IMG/VR virus record: IMGVR_UViG_3300010430_000471
Span: 1-23,071 of that record
Length of the DNA stretch: 23,071 nucleotides
Direction: 5' to 3' (one strand)
Source of the DNA: a virus
Numbering within the stretch: the stretch's first letter is position 1; each line of letters begins with the position of its first letter. Position numbers and translations under genes: made by a program. Positions 16,246-22,610 of this stretch are shown one piece after another. The notes under the pieces were generated by a model that saw only the letters and a list, made by a program, of their open reading frames with translations, did no database searches and was not told the origin of the DNA.

Positions 16246-16518
16246 ATGAAAGAACATCTACCTTCCTTAGTGGCACTCATTGCTGGTGTGATCTTCCACA
16301 TCATCAAGAAGGCCGCACAGAAACGTCTGGACAATGCGAACTTTAGTCTGAAGGATTATCTCGTAGGTCATCCATATCAGACTCTCAGCCTATTTGGCGC
16401 TGCTGCGGGTGCATATTTGGGGTTATTCCAATTGGATGGTGGTGTATCTCTTGGCGCCGCATTTATGGCAGGTATTGCAGCGAATTCGGTAAGTGACATT
16501 GCACCAGGGCAGAGATGA
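16246..16518 (+). CDS. Holin-like membrane protein
   Basis: This 90-residue protein has up to three hydrophobic segments: about 5-20 (LPSLVALIAGVIFHII), about 44-62 (TLSLFGAAAGAYLGLF) and about 67-83 (VSLGAAFMAGIAANSV), separated by a basic stretch (KKAAQKR). This is the size and layout of a holin, which opens the inner membrane to release endolysin. Its ribosome binding site AAGGAG lies nine bases before the ATG. It sits between endolysin and spanin genes, the usual lysis order. Its stop overlaps the next start (ATGA). Two further small membrane proteins downstream (17863 and 18117) are alternative holin candidates. Confidence 0.6.
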   Translation: MKEHLPSLVALIAGVIFHIIKKAAQKRLDNANFSLKDYLVGHPYQTLSLFGAAAGAYLGLFQLDGGVSLGAAFMAGIAANSVSDIAPGQR

Positions 16519-16868
16519 ACGTCTGGAATTGGGTTAAATCCTTCGGGTGGGTTAAGACCTTGGGTCTCGTCCTAGGAGCCATCGCGTTAGCTTTGGCTGC
16601 TGGACGGGCTTCATCTAAGCACAAAGCGGGTGTAAAGAAGGAGAAGAAAGCCGAGAATCTCCTCAATGCTAGCACATCCCGGGAAATTCAAAAGGGCAAG
16701 AAGCTCGTTGAAGCCGCGGACAAAGACAAAACTAAAGCTGCCGACGCCAGGAAGAAAATGGAAGCCCACCTGGAGAAGCTTGGAGAAGCCAATGAAGATA
16801 TGGATAGTATTGCTGACCGTTTTAATTCTAGGCGCTTGCGCGTCAAATCCACCAGTACAGGTACCTAA
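16515..16868 (+). CDS. i-spanin-like inner-membrane coiled-coil protein
   Basis: This 117-residue protein has one N-terminal transmembrane segment (about 13-30, KTLGLVLGAIALALAAG) followed by a Lys/Glu/Ala-rich, probably coiled-coil periplasmic region (about 36-100), the layout of an i-spanin. In Gram-negative lysis the i-spanin pairs with an outer-membrane lipoprotein to fuse the membranes. A lipoprotein gene starting at 16792 overlaps its 3' end in another frame, the nested/overlapping arrangement typical of Rz/Rz1-type pairs. The end (RRLRVKSTSTGT) lies in the overlap. No enzymatic motif is seen. Confidence 0.7.
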   Translation: MNVWNWVKSFGWVKTLGLVLGAIALALAAGRASSKHKAGVKKEKKAENLLNASTSREIQKGKKLVEAADKDKTKAADARKKMEAHLEKLGEANEDMDSIADRFNSRRLRVKSTSTGT

Positions 16869-17217
16869 CTGGGACAATGCGCAACGACCGGATACAACGG
16901 TTACCGACCCAATTGACCTGCCAAAGCTATGCGAAATTCCTCGTGACGGCAGCTGGAGTCCAGGATGCTGGCTTATCTTCGTCGACGAATACGAGGTTAT
17001 TGCCGAAGGAAATACTGAGATTGCCGCGGCCAATGCAGGAGCTTTACGTAAGACAGAAGCTGCGTATGATGCGCTCGTCCAGGCTGGGAAATTCCAGCAG
17101 GAGCTGGCCGTATTTCGAGAGGAGCTACTCGAGGCTGAACGAAGACAAAGGTCCTGGGACAAGTGGTACTACCGCGCCGTCCTAGGTGGATTGATTATTG
17201 TAGGAGCAACATTATGA
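16792..17217 (+). CDS. Spanin lipoprotein (o-spanin or u-spanin-like)
   Basis: The best start is ATG 16792, six bases after GGAGA, giving a 141-residue protein that begins MKIWIVLLTVLILGAC. LGAC is a lipobox with Cys16; Ala at +2 fits outer-membrane sorting. A longer frame open upstream to 16666 would bury the signal and is rejected as the start. The middle contains DEYEVIAEGNTEI and a charged helical stretch (about 75-120). The protein ends with a short hydrophobic segment YYRAVLGGLIIVGATL. A lipoprotein N-terminus with a C-terminal membrane anchor is the architecture of a unimolecular u-spanin such as T1 gp11, whereas the overlapping i-spanin-like gene suggests a two-component system. Which applies is unresolved. 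Confidence 0.72.
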   Translation: MKIWIVLLTVLILGACASNPPVQVPNWDNAQRPDTTVTDPIDLPKLCEIPRDGSWSPGCWLIFVDEYEVIAEGNTEIAAANAGALRKTEAAYDALVQAGKFQQELAVFREELLEAERRQRSWDKWYYRAVLGGLIIVGATL

Positions 17218-17870
17218 CACCAATAAGACACAGAGTGCAAGGCTTCTTGCTATTCACGCTACTCATCGCGTTAGCAATTGGCCTTAACCAACGCGCGTAT
17301 GCTTCGGGTGACAAGATTACCCAGTCCAACGACATGAACAACCAAACTGCTGGTAACGTACTTACTGGCGGTAATGATGCATGGGGCATTGGTTTTAGCT
17401 CACCCTCGTTTGGTGCTGCTATTAGCCAATGTGTGGCTACAAAGGCCAGCAATTGGTTCTTCGGGGCTTTCAGCAAACAAGGCGTTATTTCCAACTATCA
17501 CTGTATGGGTCTTGCTTATCTCCGAGCCGGTATGGTGACAGCTGGTGAATTTTACCTTTGTGGCTACACCGAACTGTCTGAGCTAGGCGATGCATGTCCA
17601 GCAGCAGTTGCTGAATTCCAACGTGTAATAGCCCCACCACCCAGTGATGATGATGATGGTGAGGAAGAGTATCATGCAGAACAGATGGCCGAACAGGCTA
17701 TGATGTATGAGGACTTCCAGGCTAAGATTAGGAACCTCGAAGATGCGTACGCTGAGGCATCTTCCCCACCGCCCGCACAAGTTACGAGGGAAATTGTTGA
17801 GGTTCAACAACCATACTTGATCTCGAAGGAACTTGCTAACGAACTAAAGGTGGGGGTGGAGGATGAGTAA
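17214..17870 (+). CDS. Secreted Cys-containing hypothetical protein
   Basis: The chosen start is ATG 17214, seven bases after TAGGAG and overlapping the preceding stop (ATGA), giving 218 residues. The signal peptide covers about 1-30 (FLLFTLLIALAIGL, cleavage after AYA). The mature domain has four cysteines (SQCVAT, YHCMG, YLCGY, DACPA) and the motif SPSFGAAISQC, which I recall in hypothetical proteins of environmental phages. The C-terminal part has a PPPSDDDDGEEE acidic stretch and a probable coiled coil (about 150-190). Its export places it in the periplasm. Function is unknown; lysis assistance or envelope modification are possibilities because of its neighbours. Confidence 0.68.
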   Translation: MTPIRHRVQGFLLFTLLIALAIGLNQRAYASGDKITQSNDMNNQTAGNVLTGGNDAWGIGFSSPSFGAAISQCVATKASNWFFGAFSKQGVISNYHCMGLAYLRAGMVTAGEFYLCGYTELSELGDACPAAVAEFQRVIAPPPSDDDDGEEEYHAEQMAEQAMMYEDFQAKIRNLEDAYAEASSPPPAQVTREIVEVQQPYLISKELANELKVGVEDE

Positions 17871-18120
17871 CTTTATTAAAGACAATGGCGGGCCCCTAGT
17901 AGTAGGCGCCGTCTTCCTTGCCATAATCCTGGGCTATATTGAATTGCGTATACCGCCCATAGTTGTAGCCGAAATTGAGTCGCGCGGTATTGTGTCGTCC
18001 GACAAGATTGATTCCATGGAAGGTGATATCGAAGATAACGAGGGCGATATTGGTGAGCTAACCACTCGATGGAATAGACTCGTAGATGCTATCTCAGCCG
18101 GCGATGATGGTTCACAATGA
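17863..18120 (+). CDS. Small single-TM protein with acidic tail
   Basis: This 85-residue protein has an N-terminal membrane segment (about 10-26, PLVVGAVFLAIILGYIE) followed by a soluble, acidic, probably coiled-coil tail (SMEGDIEDNEGDIGEL). The ATG lies inside the preceding stop region (ATGAGTAA), and its own stop overlaps the next start. It has no lipobox. It is the first of two similar small membrane proteins in tandem. It may be an additional holin, antiholin or membrane-associated lysis factor; no family is recognised. Confidence 0.55.
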   Translation: MSNFIKDNGGPLVVGAVFLAIILGYIELRIPPIVVAEIESRGIVSSDKIDSMEGDIEDNEGDIGELTTRWNRLVDAISAGDDGSQ

Positions 18121-18374
18121 GCATTGACATGTGGGCTATAATTATAGGGGTCGGCACCCCTATAATTGCAGGTCTAGCAGCCGCATGGTGGCATGTAGAA
18201 TCTAGGCAGGATAAAGCTATCTGTGCTCTTCGCGAACGTAATGCGAAGGATCATGATAAAATTCGGGAACAGCTAGACGATACTAAGGATACCCTGACCA
18301 CACAGCATCACTCATTACGCGATAAGATAGACCTTATTTGGCAGCACCTCCTAAAGGAAAAGAGAGGTGGGTGA
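18117..18374 (+). CDS. Small single-TM coiled-coil protein
   Basis: This 85-residue protein has a membrane segment (about 6-24, WAIIIGVGTPIIAGLAAAW) and then a charged helical tail with heptad-like spacing (IREQLDDTKDTLTTQHHSL and on). The layout is the reverse of XhlA-like proteins. The ATG overlaps the previous stop (ATGA). The codons for IIGVGTPII form a perfect 12-base inverted repeat. It is the last gene before the 18383-18411 promoter. A holin-related or membrane-scaffold role is possible; no known family is recognised. Confidence 0.55.
   Translation: MSIDMWAIIIGVGTPIIAGLAAAWWHVESRQDKAICALRERNAKDHDKIREQLDDTKDTLTTQHHSLRDKIDLIWQHLLKEKRGG
18140..18167 (+). promoter_or_regulatory. Perfect 12-bp hairpin inside the 18117 gene
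   Basis: AATTATAGGGGT (18140-18151) and ACCCCTATAATT (18156-18167) are exact reverse complements around CGGC. It lies within codons 8-17 of the gene, and no U-run follows, so it does not look like a terminator. It could affect translation or RNA processing. Confidence 0.5.
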
Positions 18375-18382
18375 TGACGCTG

Positions 18383-18411
18383 TTGATTTTTGTCTTCGTA
18401 CTAGTTATAAT
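18383..18411 (+). promoter_or_regulatory. Sigma70-type promoter for the capsid block
   Basis: TTGATT (18383-18388) and TATAAT (18406-18411) are separated by 17 bases. The -35, the -10 and the spacing are identical to those of the promoter at 1462-1490. It lies 25 bases before the protease start, in a 61-base gap that otherwise holds only a 15-codon hydrophobic frame. Confidence 0.62.
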
Positions 18412-18435
18412 TAACGTATAGCAGAGGTTACGACA

Positions 18436-20019
18436 ATGCCTAAACGTACCATGTTGTCGGTCCAAGCGACACCTGACGTAGCAAACATAAGGACGGCAAC
18501 ACTCTTCGATGAAGAGCACACTGTTGTCCCATGTGTTGCCCTCGTTGAGGGTGTCCTCTGGCCCGCTAATGCGCCAGCCCCAGAGTTGGCGCTCGCCGAA
18601 GAATTCGGTCGATTCCCAGATAGCTGGAATGGGCGACCAGTAGTATTCGATCACCCCAAAGTTAATGGTATGGCTGTTAGCGCCAGTCACCCAGAGGTTA
18701 TGGAAGAAGTAGCCTTCGGGTCCATCTTCAATACCGAGTTGGACGATGTTAAGCTCAGGATGGAACTTTGGATTAACAACGAACGTGTCACTACCATGAG
18801 TGATGATGTAAAGGGCACGGTAGATCGTCTCAAGGATGGCGATGAGGTCGTAGAGGTATCTACGGGTCTCTTTGTGATGTCAGAAGAGGTTGAAGGTAAA
18901 TTCGAAGGAGAGGACTTCTCCGCAATTTGGAGAAACGTCGTCCCTGATCACCTTGCAGTTCTTCCAGAGGGTGTAACAGGTGCCTGCAGTGTTGAGGATG
19001 GCTGTGGTGCACCCCGAACAAATAAGGAGTTTACTCCAGTCATGAACGCAGCCAGGATTGAGTTCAATACCAGTGATGGCACCAGCGATGGTACCAGCGA
19101 TGACACCGAGAAGAAAGGTACATTCGAGAAGTTCGTCGAGTTGGCCGGTAATCTTTTCGCCTTCCGCAATAGCGCTAAGGATATGTCGGATAACGATGTA
19201 CGCACAGCCTTGAGTTCTGCGCTGTCTACCCAGGAGTCATATTTCTGGATTATGGCAGTATTCGACTCAGGCGACGGTAGCGGTACTGTGGTGTTTGAGA
19301 GTTTCGACACCGGCAAGTTGTTCGAGCAGGAATTCACGATCTCCGAGCAGAAGGTAACACTCGGGGCTGATAGGGTCGAAGTAAGACCCGTAACCGAATT
19401 TGTCCCAGTGACAACCGAGATGGAAGGTGACGATGTCACTGACAACTCGGAAGGCGCTGAGACGGATGCAAACCAACTCCAGGAGAATAGTAACATGGAC
19501 AAAGACCAGCTCGTAAAGGAACTGATCGACAATGCGTCGTCCCAGTTTACCGAAGACGATCGGGCATGGCTGAGCACACTCGAAGAGTCGCAGCTGGCCA
19601 AATTGTCGCCGATTGAAAATGAGGATGGCGGTGAAGGTGGTGATGGTGACGATGAAGTTACCGGCGCTATTGGCACCGTTATTGGTGCTGATGACTCGGA
19701 GGACGAAATCGTCGAGCCGGTATCTACCGAAGACTACATTGCAGGAGCGCCCGACGAAGTACAGGCAGTCCTCAATTCTGGTCTGCGAATGCATCGTGAA
19801 CGTAAGAAGGCACTTGTTAGTGGCCTCTTGGCGAACTCACGGTGTACATTCACCAACGCCCAACTGAATGCTAAGCCTGTCGAAGAACTCGAGCAGATAG
19901 CATCGTTGGTTTCTGACGTCACATTTGAGGGATCCGCGCTTGTACGGGCTAACTCCGATGATGATGACGCGCCTGCACCGATCCAGCTGTTCGATCTGAA
20001 CAAGTCGGCGTCGGCTTAA
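18436..20019 (+). CDS. Prohead protease/scaffold fusion (DUF2213-like)
   Basis: This 527-residue protein has an N-terminal protease-like region (about 20-190). FDHP at 72-74 (His73), VEVSTGLF with Ser142, and PDHLAVLP with His172 match the pattern of DUF2213/Mu-type prohead proteases, which process capsid and scaffold proteins. Residues 200-350 include a short TSDGTSDGTSDD repeat and a less defined region. The C-terminal third is acidic and helical like an internal scaffold. An AGGAG nine bases before ATG 19495 would start the scaffold part alone. The gene has AGAGG eight bases upstream, follows the second promoter and precedes the decoration and capsid genes. The catalytic assignment is inferred from motifs. 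Confidence 0.8.
   Translation: MPKRTMLSVQATPDVANIRTATLFDEEHTVVPCVALVEGVLWPANAPAPELALAEEFGRFPDSWNGRPVVFDHPKVNGMAVSASHPEVMEEVAFGSIFNTELDDVKLRMELWINNERVTTMSDDVKGTVDRLKDGDEVVEVSTGLFVMSEEVEGKFEGEDFSAIWRNVVPDHLAVLPEGVTGACSVEDGCGAPRTNKEFTPVMNAARIEFNTSDGTSDGTSDDTEKKGTFEKFVELAGNLFAFRNSAKDMSDNDVRTALSSALSTQESYFWIMAVFDSGDGSGTVVFESFDTGKLFEQEFTISEQKVTLGADRVEVRPVTEFVPVTTEMEGDDVTDNSEGAETDANQLQENSNMDKDQLVKELIDNASSQFTEDDRAWLSTLEESQLAKLSPIENEDGGEGGDGDDEVTGAIGTVIGADDSEDEIVEPVSTEDYIAGAPDEVQAVLNSGLRMHRERKKALVSGLLANSRCTFTNAQLNAKPVEELEQIASLVSDVTFEGSALVRANSDDDDAPAPIQLFDLNKSASA
19495..20019 (+). CDS. Nested scaffold protein (internal start)
   Basis: In the protease/scaffold frame, codon 354 is ATG preceded by CCAGGAGAATAGTAAC, so a good Shine-Dalgarno lies nine bases upstream. 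Initiation here would give a 174-residue protein starting MDKDQLVKELIDNASSQF, with DDRAWLSTLEESQLAKL next, an acidic linker rich in Asp/Glu/Gly, and a helical end. The MDKxxLVxxLI...FTEDDRxWLxxLxE pattern is familiar to me as the start of separate scaffold segments in related phages. Production of a scaffold from an internal start is known in lambda (Nu3 within C). It is predicted, not proven; the full fusion could instead be cut by the protease. Confidence 0.55.
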   Translation: MDKDQLVKELIDNASSQFTEDDRAWLSTLEESQLAKLSPIENEDGGEGGDGDDEVTGAIGTVIGADDSEDEIVEPVSTEDYIAGAPDEVQAVLNSGLRMHRERKKALVSGLLANSRCTFTNAQLNAKPVEELEQIASLVSDVTFEGSALVRANSDDDDAPAPIQLFDLNKSASA

Positions 20020-20036
20020 CCCCCCTGCCTACAGAG

Positions 20037-20048
20037 GAGTAATTACTC
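20037..20048 (+). promoter_or_regulatory. Palindrome at the decoration gene start
   Basis: GAGTAATTACTC is a perfect 12-base palindrome immediately before ATG 20049, partly overlapping the AGAGGAG ribosome binding site. It could lower or modulate ribosome access, or be an operator; chance is also possible. Confidence 0.3.
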
Positions 20049-20480
20049 ATGGCAATTAAGAAAGTCTTAGTACTTGGTGAGGATCTCTGTGTACGCAGGG
20101 AAGGCATCGCTGCTGGTGCAATCTCGCCGGGGCATCTCATCGAAGGTCCAGATACGGATCTTGTTGTACATGCCACAGCTGCTGAAAACGCACTGCCGAA
20201 GTTTGCAATCGAGAACGAGGTAGTTGGCGGTGGTCTCGGTACTGACTATGCCGACAACGACACGGTCCTTTACGCTGTTTGTCCACCAGGTACGATTGTT
20301 TACGCGATCGCTGATGGTACAGGCTTGACAGCAGAAGACCTTGTCGAGTCCAACGGTGATGGTACCTTCCAGGTACTGTCAACGATCGCATCAACGAGCC
20401 AGGATCAGTTAAGGCGGCTTGTTGGTAAGGCAATCGACACAGCCGCGGCGGATGCACGTTTCCGTCTCGAGATCTGGTAA
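20049..20480 (+). CDS. Head decoration-like protein
   Basis: This 143-residue protein lies directly before the major capsid gene, the usual place of head decoration or stabilising proteins. It has beta-rich features (KKVLVLGEDLCVRREG, LVVHATAAENALPKF, GTFQVLSTIASTS) ending with VGKAIDTAAADARFRLEIW. This resembles short beta-tulip decoration proteins only in style and position. It has no signal peptide. It has AGAGGAG upstream and a palindrome overlapping it. The call is mostly contextual. Confidence 0.65.
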   Translation: MAIKKVLVLGEDLCVRREGIAAGAISPGHLIEGPDTDLVVHATAAENALPKFAIENEVVGGGLGTDYADNDTVLYAVCPPGTIVYAIADGTGLTAEDLVESNGDGTFQVLSTIASTSQDQLRRLVGKAIDTAAADARFRLEIW

Positions 20481-20509
20481 CCCACCCCTGAACTCATAGG
20501 AGAAATGAA

Positions 20510-21517
20510 ATGAAACCAGGTGTACAAATTGACACTATCTCTGCAGGGGGTGGATCGTTAGTTGGTTCCGGAGACGTCGCAATGCGTCTTTTGGAGAGTA
20601 ACTTCGATATCGGCGCCCTTCGCACGAATGATGTCCTCAGGAAAGACGAATGGAAGCAGTATGACCAAGCGTTGGTCGAGGTAGCCACGAAACGGTTACC
20701 GCTTGTTTCCTTCTTGGTAGGTCAAGGGCTTACGTACAATATCTCGGATGGTCTTGGTACGACCATACTCGAGTGGGAAGACGTAAGTGATATGGAGCCG
20801 GCCGAAGTCTCGATGGCTGGTGTGACGCGCGGTGAGCAAGATACTCTCGAGTTCAGCCTCAAGAGCATGCCGCTGCCGATCATCCATAAGGACTTCACTC
20901 TCAACATCCGTAAATTGCATGCGTCACGTACCACGGGCCAGCCCCTGGATACGGCGCAAGCGCAAGTCGCGGGTCGTTTAGTTGCCGAAGCTACCGAAAG
21001 CATGGTTGTCGCCGGTCACGCTACAAAGGTCGGCACGAGTGTAATCTATGGTCTCAATACCGTTCCTAACAGCTCTGCTGTTACGATGTCCGGTACGCAT
21101 ACGTGGGGTGTAGATTCCACCGCTGCTGAGATCATCGTTGACTGCCTAGCAGCTATCGCAGCGCTGGAAACGGATCACATGTATGGGCCATACGCGCTGG
21201 TTGTTGATTACGCTACGTGGAACTTCCTGCAGAGTGATTACGAGGTGACCACGAATACTGGTCGCACTATCCTCGAACGTATCCTGCAGATTGTGGGCAT
21301 CTCCACGGTTATCCCATCGCGTGATTGCCCAGCTGAGACAGCGTTTATGTTCCAGCTGACCGCTGACGTCATCGATGAGGTTATTGGCATGCAGCCAACG
21401 ACCGTACAATGGGAAACCCAGGGTGGAATGCAGTTGCACTTCAAGGTCATGTCGATCATGATCCCACGTGTACGCTGGACACAAACCCTGCAATCGGGTA
21501 TCGCGGTTCTCTCGTAA
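20510..21517 (+). CDS. Major capsid protein (HK97 fold, encapsulin-like)
   Basis: This 335-residue protein matches the encapsulin-like phage capsid pattern: LRTNDVLRKDEW near 37, GLGTTILEWEDVSDMEPAEV around 80-100, a SMAGVTRGEQD segment, then MPLPIIHKDFTLNIR and a helical GRLVAEATESMVVAG stretch. I recall this order of motifs from linocin/encapsulin-like proteins and PF09950 capsid proteins. It would form the icosahedral shell. AGGAG lies seven bases before ATG 20510. It follows the protease/scaffold and decoration genes, as in many siphoviruses and myoviruses, and is followed by a strong terminator. No separate delta-domain cleavage site can be assigned; the N-terminus before residue 33 may be trimmed. 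Confidence 0.88.
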   Translation: MKPGVQIDTISAGGGSLVGSGDVAMRLLESNFDIGALRTNDVLRKDEWKQYDQALVEVATKRLPLVSFLVGQGLTYNISDGLGTTILEWEDVSDMEPAEVSMAGVTRGEQDTLEFSLKSMPLPIIHKDFTLNIRKLHASRTTGQPLDTAQAQVAGRLVAEATESMVVAGHATKVGTSVIYGLNTVPNSSAVTMSGTHTWGVDSTAAEIIVDCLAAIAALETDHMYGPYALVVDYATWNFLQSDYEVTTNTGRTILERILQIVGISTVIPSRDCPAETAFMFQLTADVIDEVIGMQPTTVQWETQGGMQLHFKVMSIMIPRVRWTQTLQSGIAVLS

Positions 21518-21542
21518 GAGTTAGCCAGCCCAAGCGGAGAAT

Positions 21543-21568
21543 TCCCCCTCTTCGGAGGGGGAGTTTTT
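21543..21568 (+). terminator. Rho-independent terminator after the capsid gene
   Basis: TCCCCCTC (21543-21550) pairs perfectly with GAGGGGGA (21555-21562) around TTCG, giving a stable C(UUCG)G tetraloop. One G follows and then TTTTT (21564-21568). It lies 26 bases after the capsid stop and is the clearest terminator in the window. Confidence 0.9.
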
Positions 21569-21584
21569 AACAAGAGGAAAGAAC

Positions 21585-21893
21585 ATGACAGAGGCAAAAG
21601 AGGCAAAAGGTTTAGTCACACGTATCGTTATTGGCCCTAAGCCAATACACGGGTACGATGCAGAAGGTAAGAAATGTATTTATGGAGTTGGCGAGACGAT
21701 CCAGCTGACGCCGAATGCAGCAAATCGATTCGCTCGTTACCTGCAGTCACCTGAGGTTGCAAAGGCGCAGGTTGCAGTTCAAGAAGCAACCGCAAAAGCC
21801 GCTACCGAGGGTGCCAAGCCAACAACAAAACCACAACCACAACCACCAAAGCCGCCTGCAAAGCCGCTCTTGAAACCAGGTGGAGAGGCGTAG
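21585..21893 (+). CDS. Hypothetical head-region protein with Pro-rich tail
   Basis: This 102-residue protein has a compact start (GLVTRIVIGPKPIHGYDAEG with IYGVGETIQLTPNAANRF) suggesting a small beta domain, and a C-terminal tail of repeated Pro/Lys/Gln (KPQPQPPKPPAKPLLKPG), probably disordered. It starts with AGAGGAA upstream, right after the terminator. It lies between the major capsid gene and the connector genes. Similar small proteins occur at this position in other phages, but I cannot name a family. It is possibly a head accessory or connector-binding protein. Confidence 0.65.
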   Translation: MTEAKEAKGLVTRIVIGPKPIHGYDAEGKKCIYGVGETIQLTPNAANRFARYLQSPEVAKAQVAVQEATAKAATEGAKPTTKPQPQPPKPPAKPLLKPGGEA

Positions 21894-21897
21894 CTAA

Positions 21898-22266
21898 ATG
21901 CCCCGCGTAACGGCAATCACAGTTAAGGAGATTGTTTCCACGCAGCTAAGTGACGAGGTCGTCGACACCAACCATATTGACACCGCTAATCTTTATGTCA
22001 CGGAACATCTTGCTGATTCGGGCCTGTCAGAGGACATGCTCGCAAAGATCGAGCTCTATCTCGCGGCTCACTATGTGGCCCTCACGGAAGAGGGCGGGGC
22101 TCTAACTCGGGATAAGCTCGGGGACGCTGATACATCCTACGCCAATATCTATGAGCAGGGTCTCAAGTCGACTCGTTTCGGCCAAGCAGCATTAGCTCTT
22201 GACTCTACGGGGGCTCTTGCGGGAGCTGCTACAACGAATCTTAAAGCCCACCTTAGGGTAGTCTAA
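21898..22266 (+). CDS. Head-tail connector-like protein
   Basis: This 122-residue protein is mostly helical, with AKIELYLAAHYVALTEEGGAL at the centre and SLARFGQAALALDSTGAL-like features after it (actual motif STRFGQAALALDSTGALAG). The size, helical character and ELYLAAHYxAL pattern fit the DUF4054/gp6-like adaptor proteins that dock under the portal. Position between the capsid gene and a gp10-like gene supports this. Its stop overlaps the next start (TAATG). No direct motif distinguishes it from other connectors. Confidence 0.65.
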   Translation: MPRVTAITVKEIVSTQLSDEVVDTNHIDTANLYVTEHLADSGLSEDMLAKIELYLAAHYVALTEEGGALTRDKLGDADTSYANIYEQGLKSTRFGQAALALDSTGALAGAATTNLKAHLRVV

Positions 22267-22607
22267 TGGTCGGCTTTGCACGCAACCTAAACCAAGATGC
22301 AACCCATTGGCCCGTCACGGGTTCAGATGGTTATGGGGGTTTCACCTATGGAGCCCCCGTACGCCATGATTGTCGCTGGCAGGATAAGAATGAACTCTTC
22401 CTGACGCCCGACAATGAGGAAGTAGTCAGTGCAGCAATAGTATACCTCAATACCGACATAGCCGTAGGGGACTTCCTAGCTGAAGGGGATTATGCCACTG
22501 AACCCGTAGTAGACCCCGGCACTATCTCTACAGCCAAGCGTGTTAGGAATTTTGGTAAGTCTACAGACCTAAGGGCACTCGTGGCTCTTAGGAAAGCGTG
22601 GTTGTAG
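22266..22607 (+). CDS. Head closure/minor head-tail protein
   Basis: This 113-residue protein starts at an ATG overlapping the preceding stop. It is beta-rich with DGYGGFTYGAPVRHDCRWQD and then a strand-rich centre (AAIVYLNTDIAVGDFLAEGD). This is the style of small beta-barrel head-closure (stopper) proteins of siphoviruses and myoviruses. It sits exactly between the adaptor-like and gp10-like genes, the expected place. The end (LRALVALRKAWL) is basic and helical. The assignment is by context and size. Confidence 0.65.
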   Translation: MVGFARNLNQDATHWPVTGSDGYGGFTYGAPVRHDCRWQDKNELFLTPDNEEVVSAAIVYLNTDIAVGDFLAEGDYATEPVVDPGTISTAKRVRNFGKSTDLRALVALRKAWL

Positions 22608-22610
22608 GCT

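Noticed and set aside
16666-16791. Upstream extension of the spanin lipoprotein frame
   Set aside because: It would put 42 basic residues before the lipoprotein signal. The internal ATG at 16792 has its own ribosome binding site and gives a proper lipobox position.
18374-18421. A 15-codon hydrophobic frame (MTLLIFVFVLVIINV) overlapping the preceding stop
   Set aside because: It coincides with the TTGATT/TATAAT promoter, whose AT-rich sequence explains the hydrophobic codons. It has no separate support beyond the overlap.
18948-19676. A 242-codon reverse-strand frame opposite the protease/scaffold gene
   Set aside because: It is Ser-rich because it lies opposite Asp/Glu/Gly-rich coding sequence. 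There is no family resemblance, and all neighbours run on the other strand.
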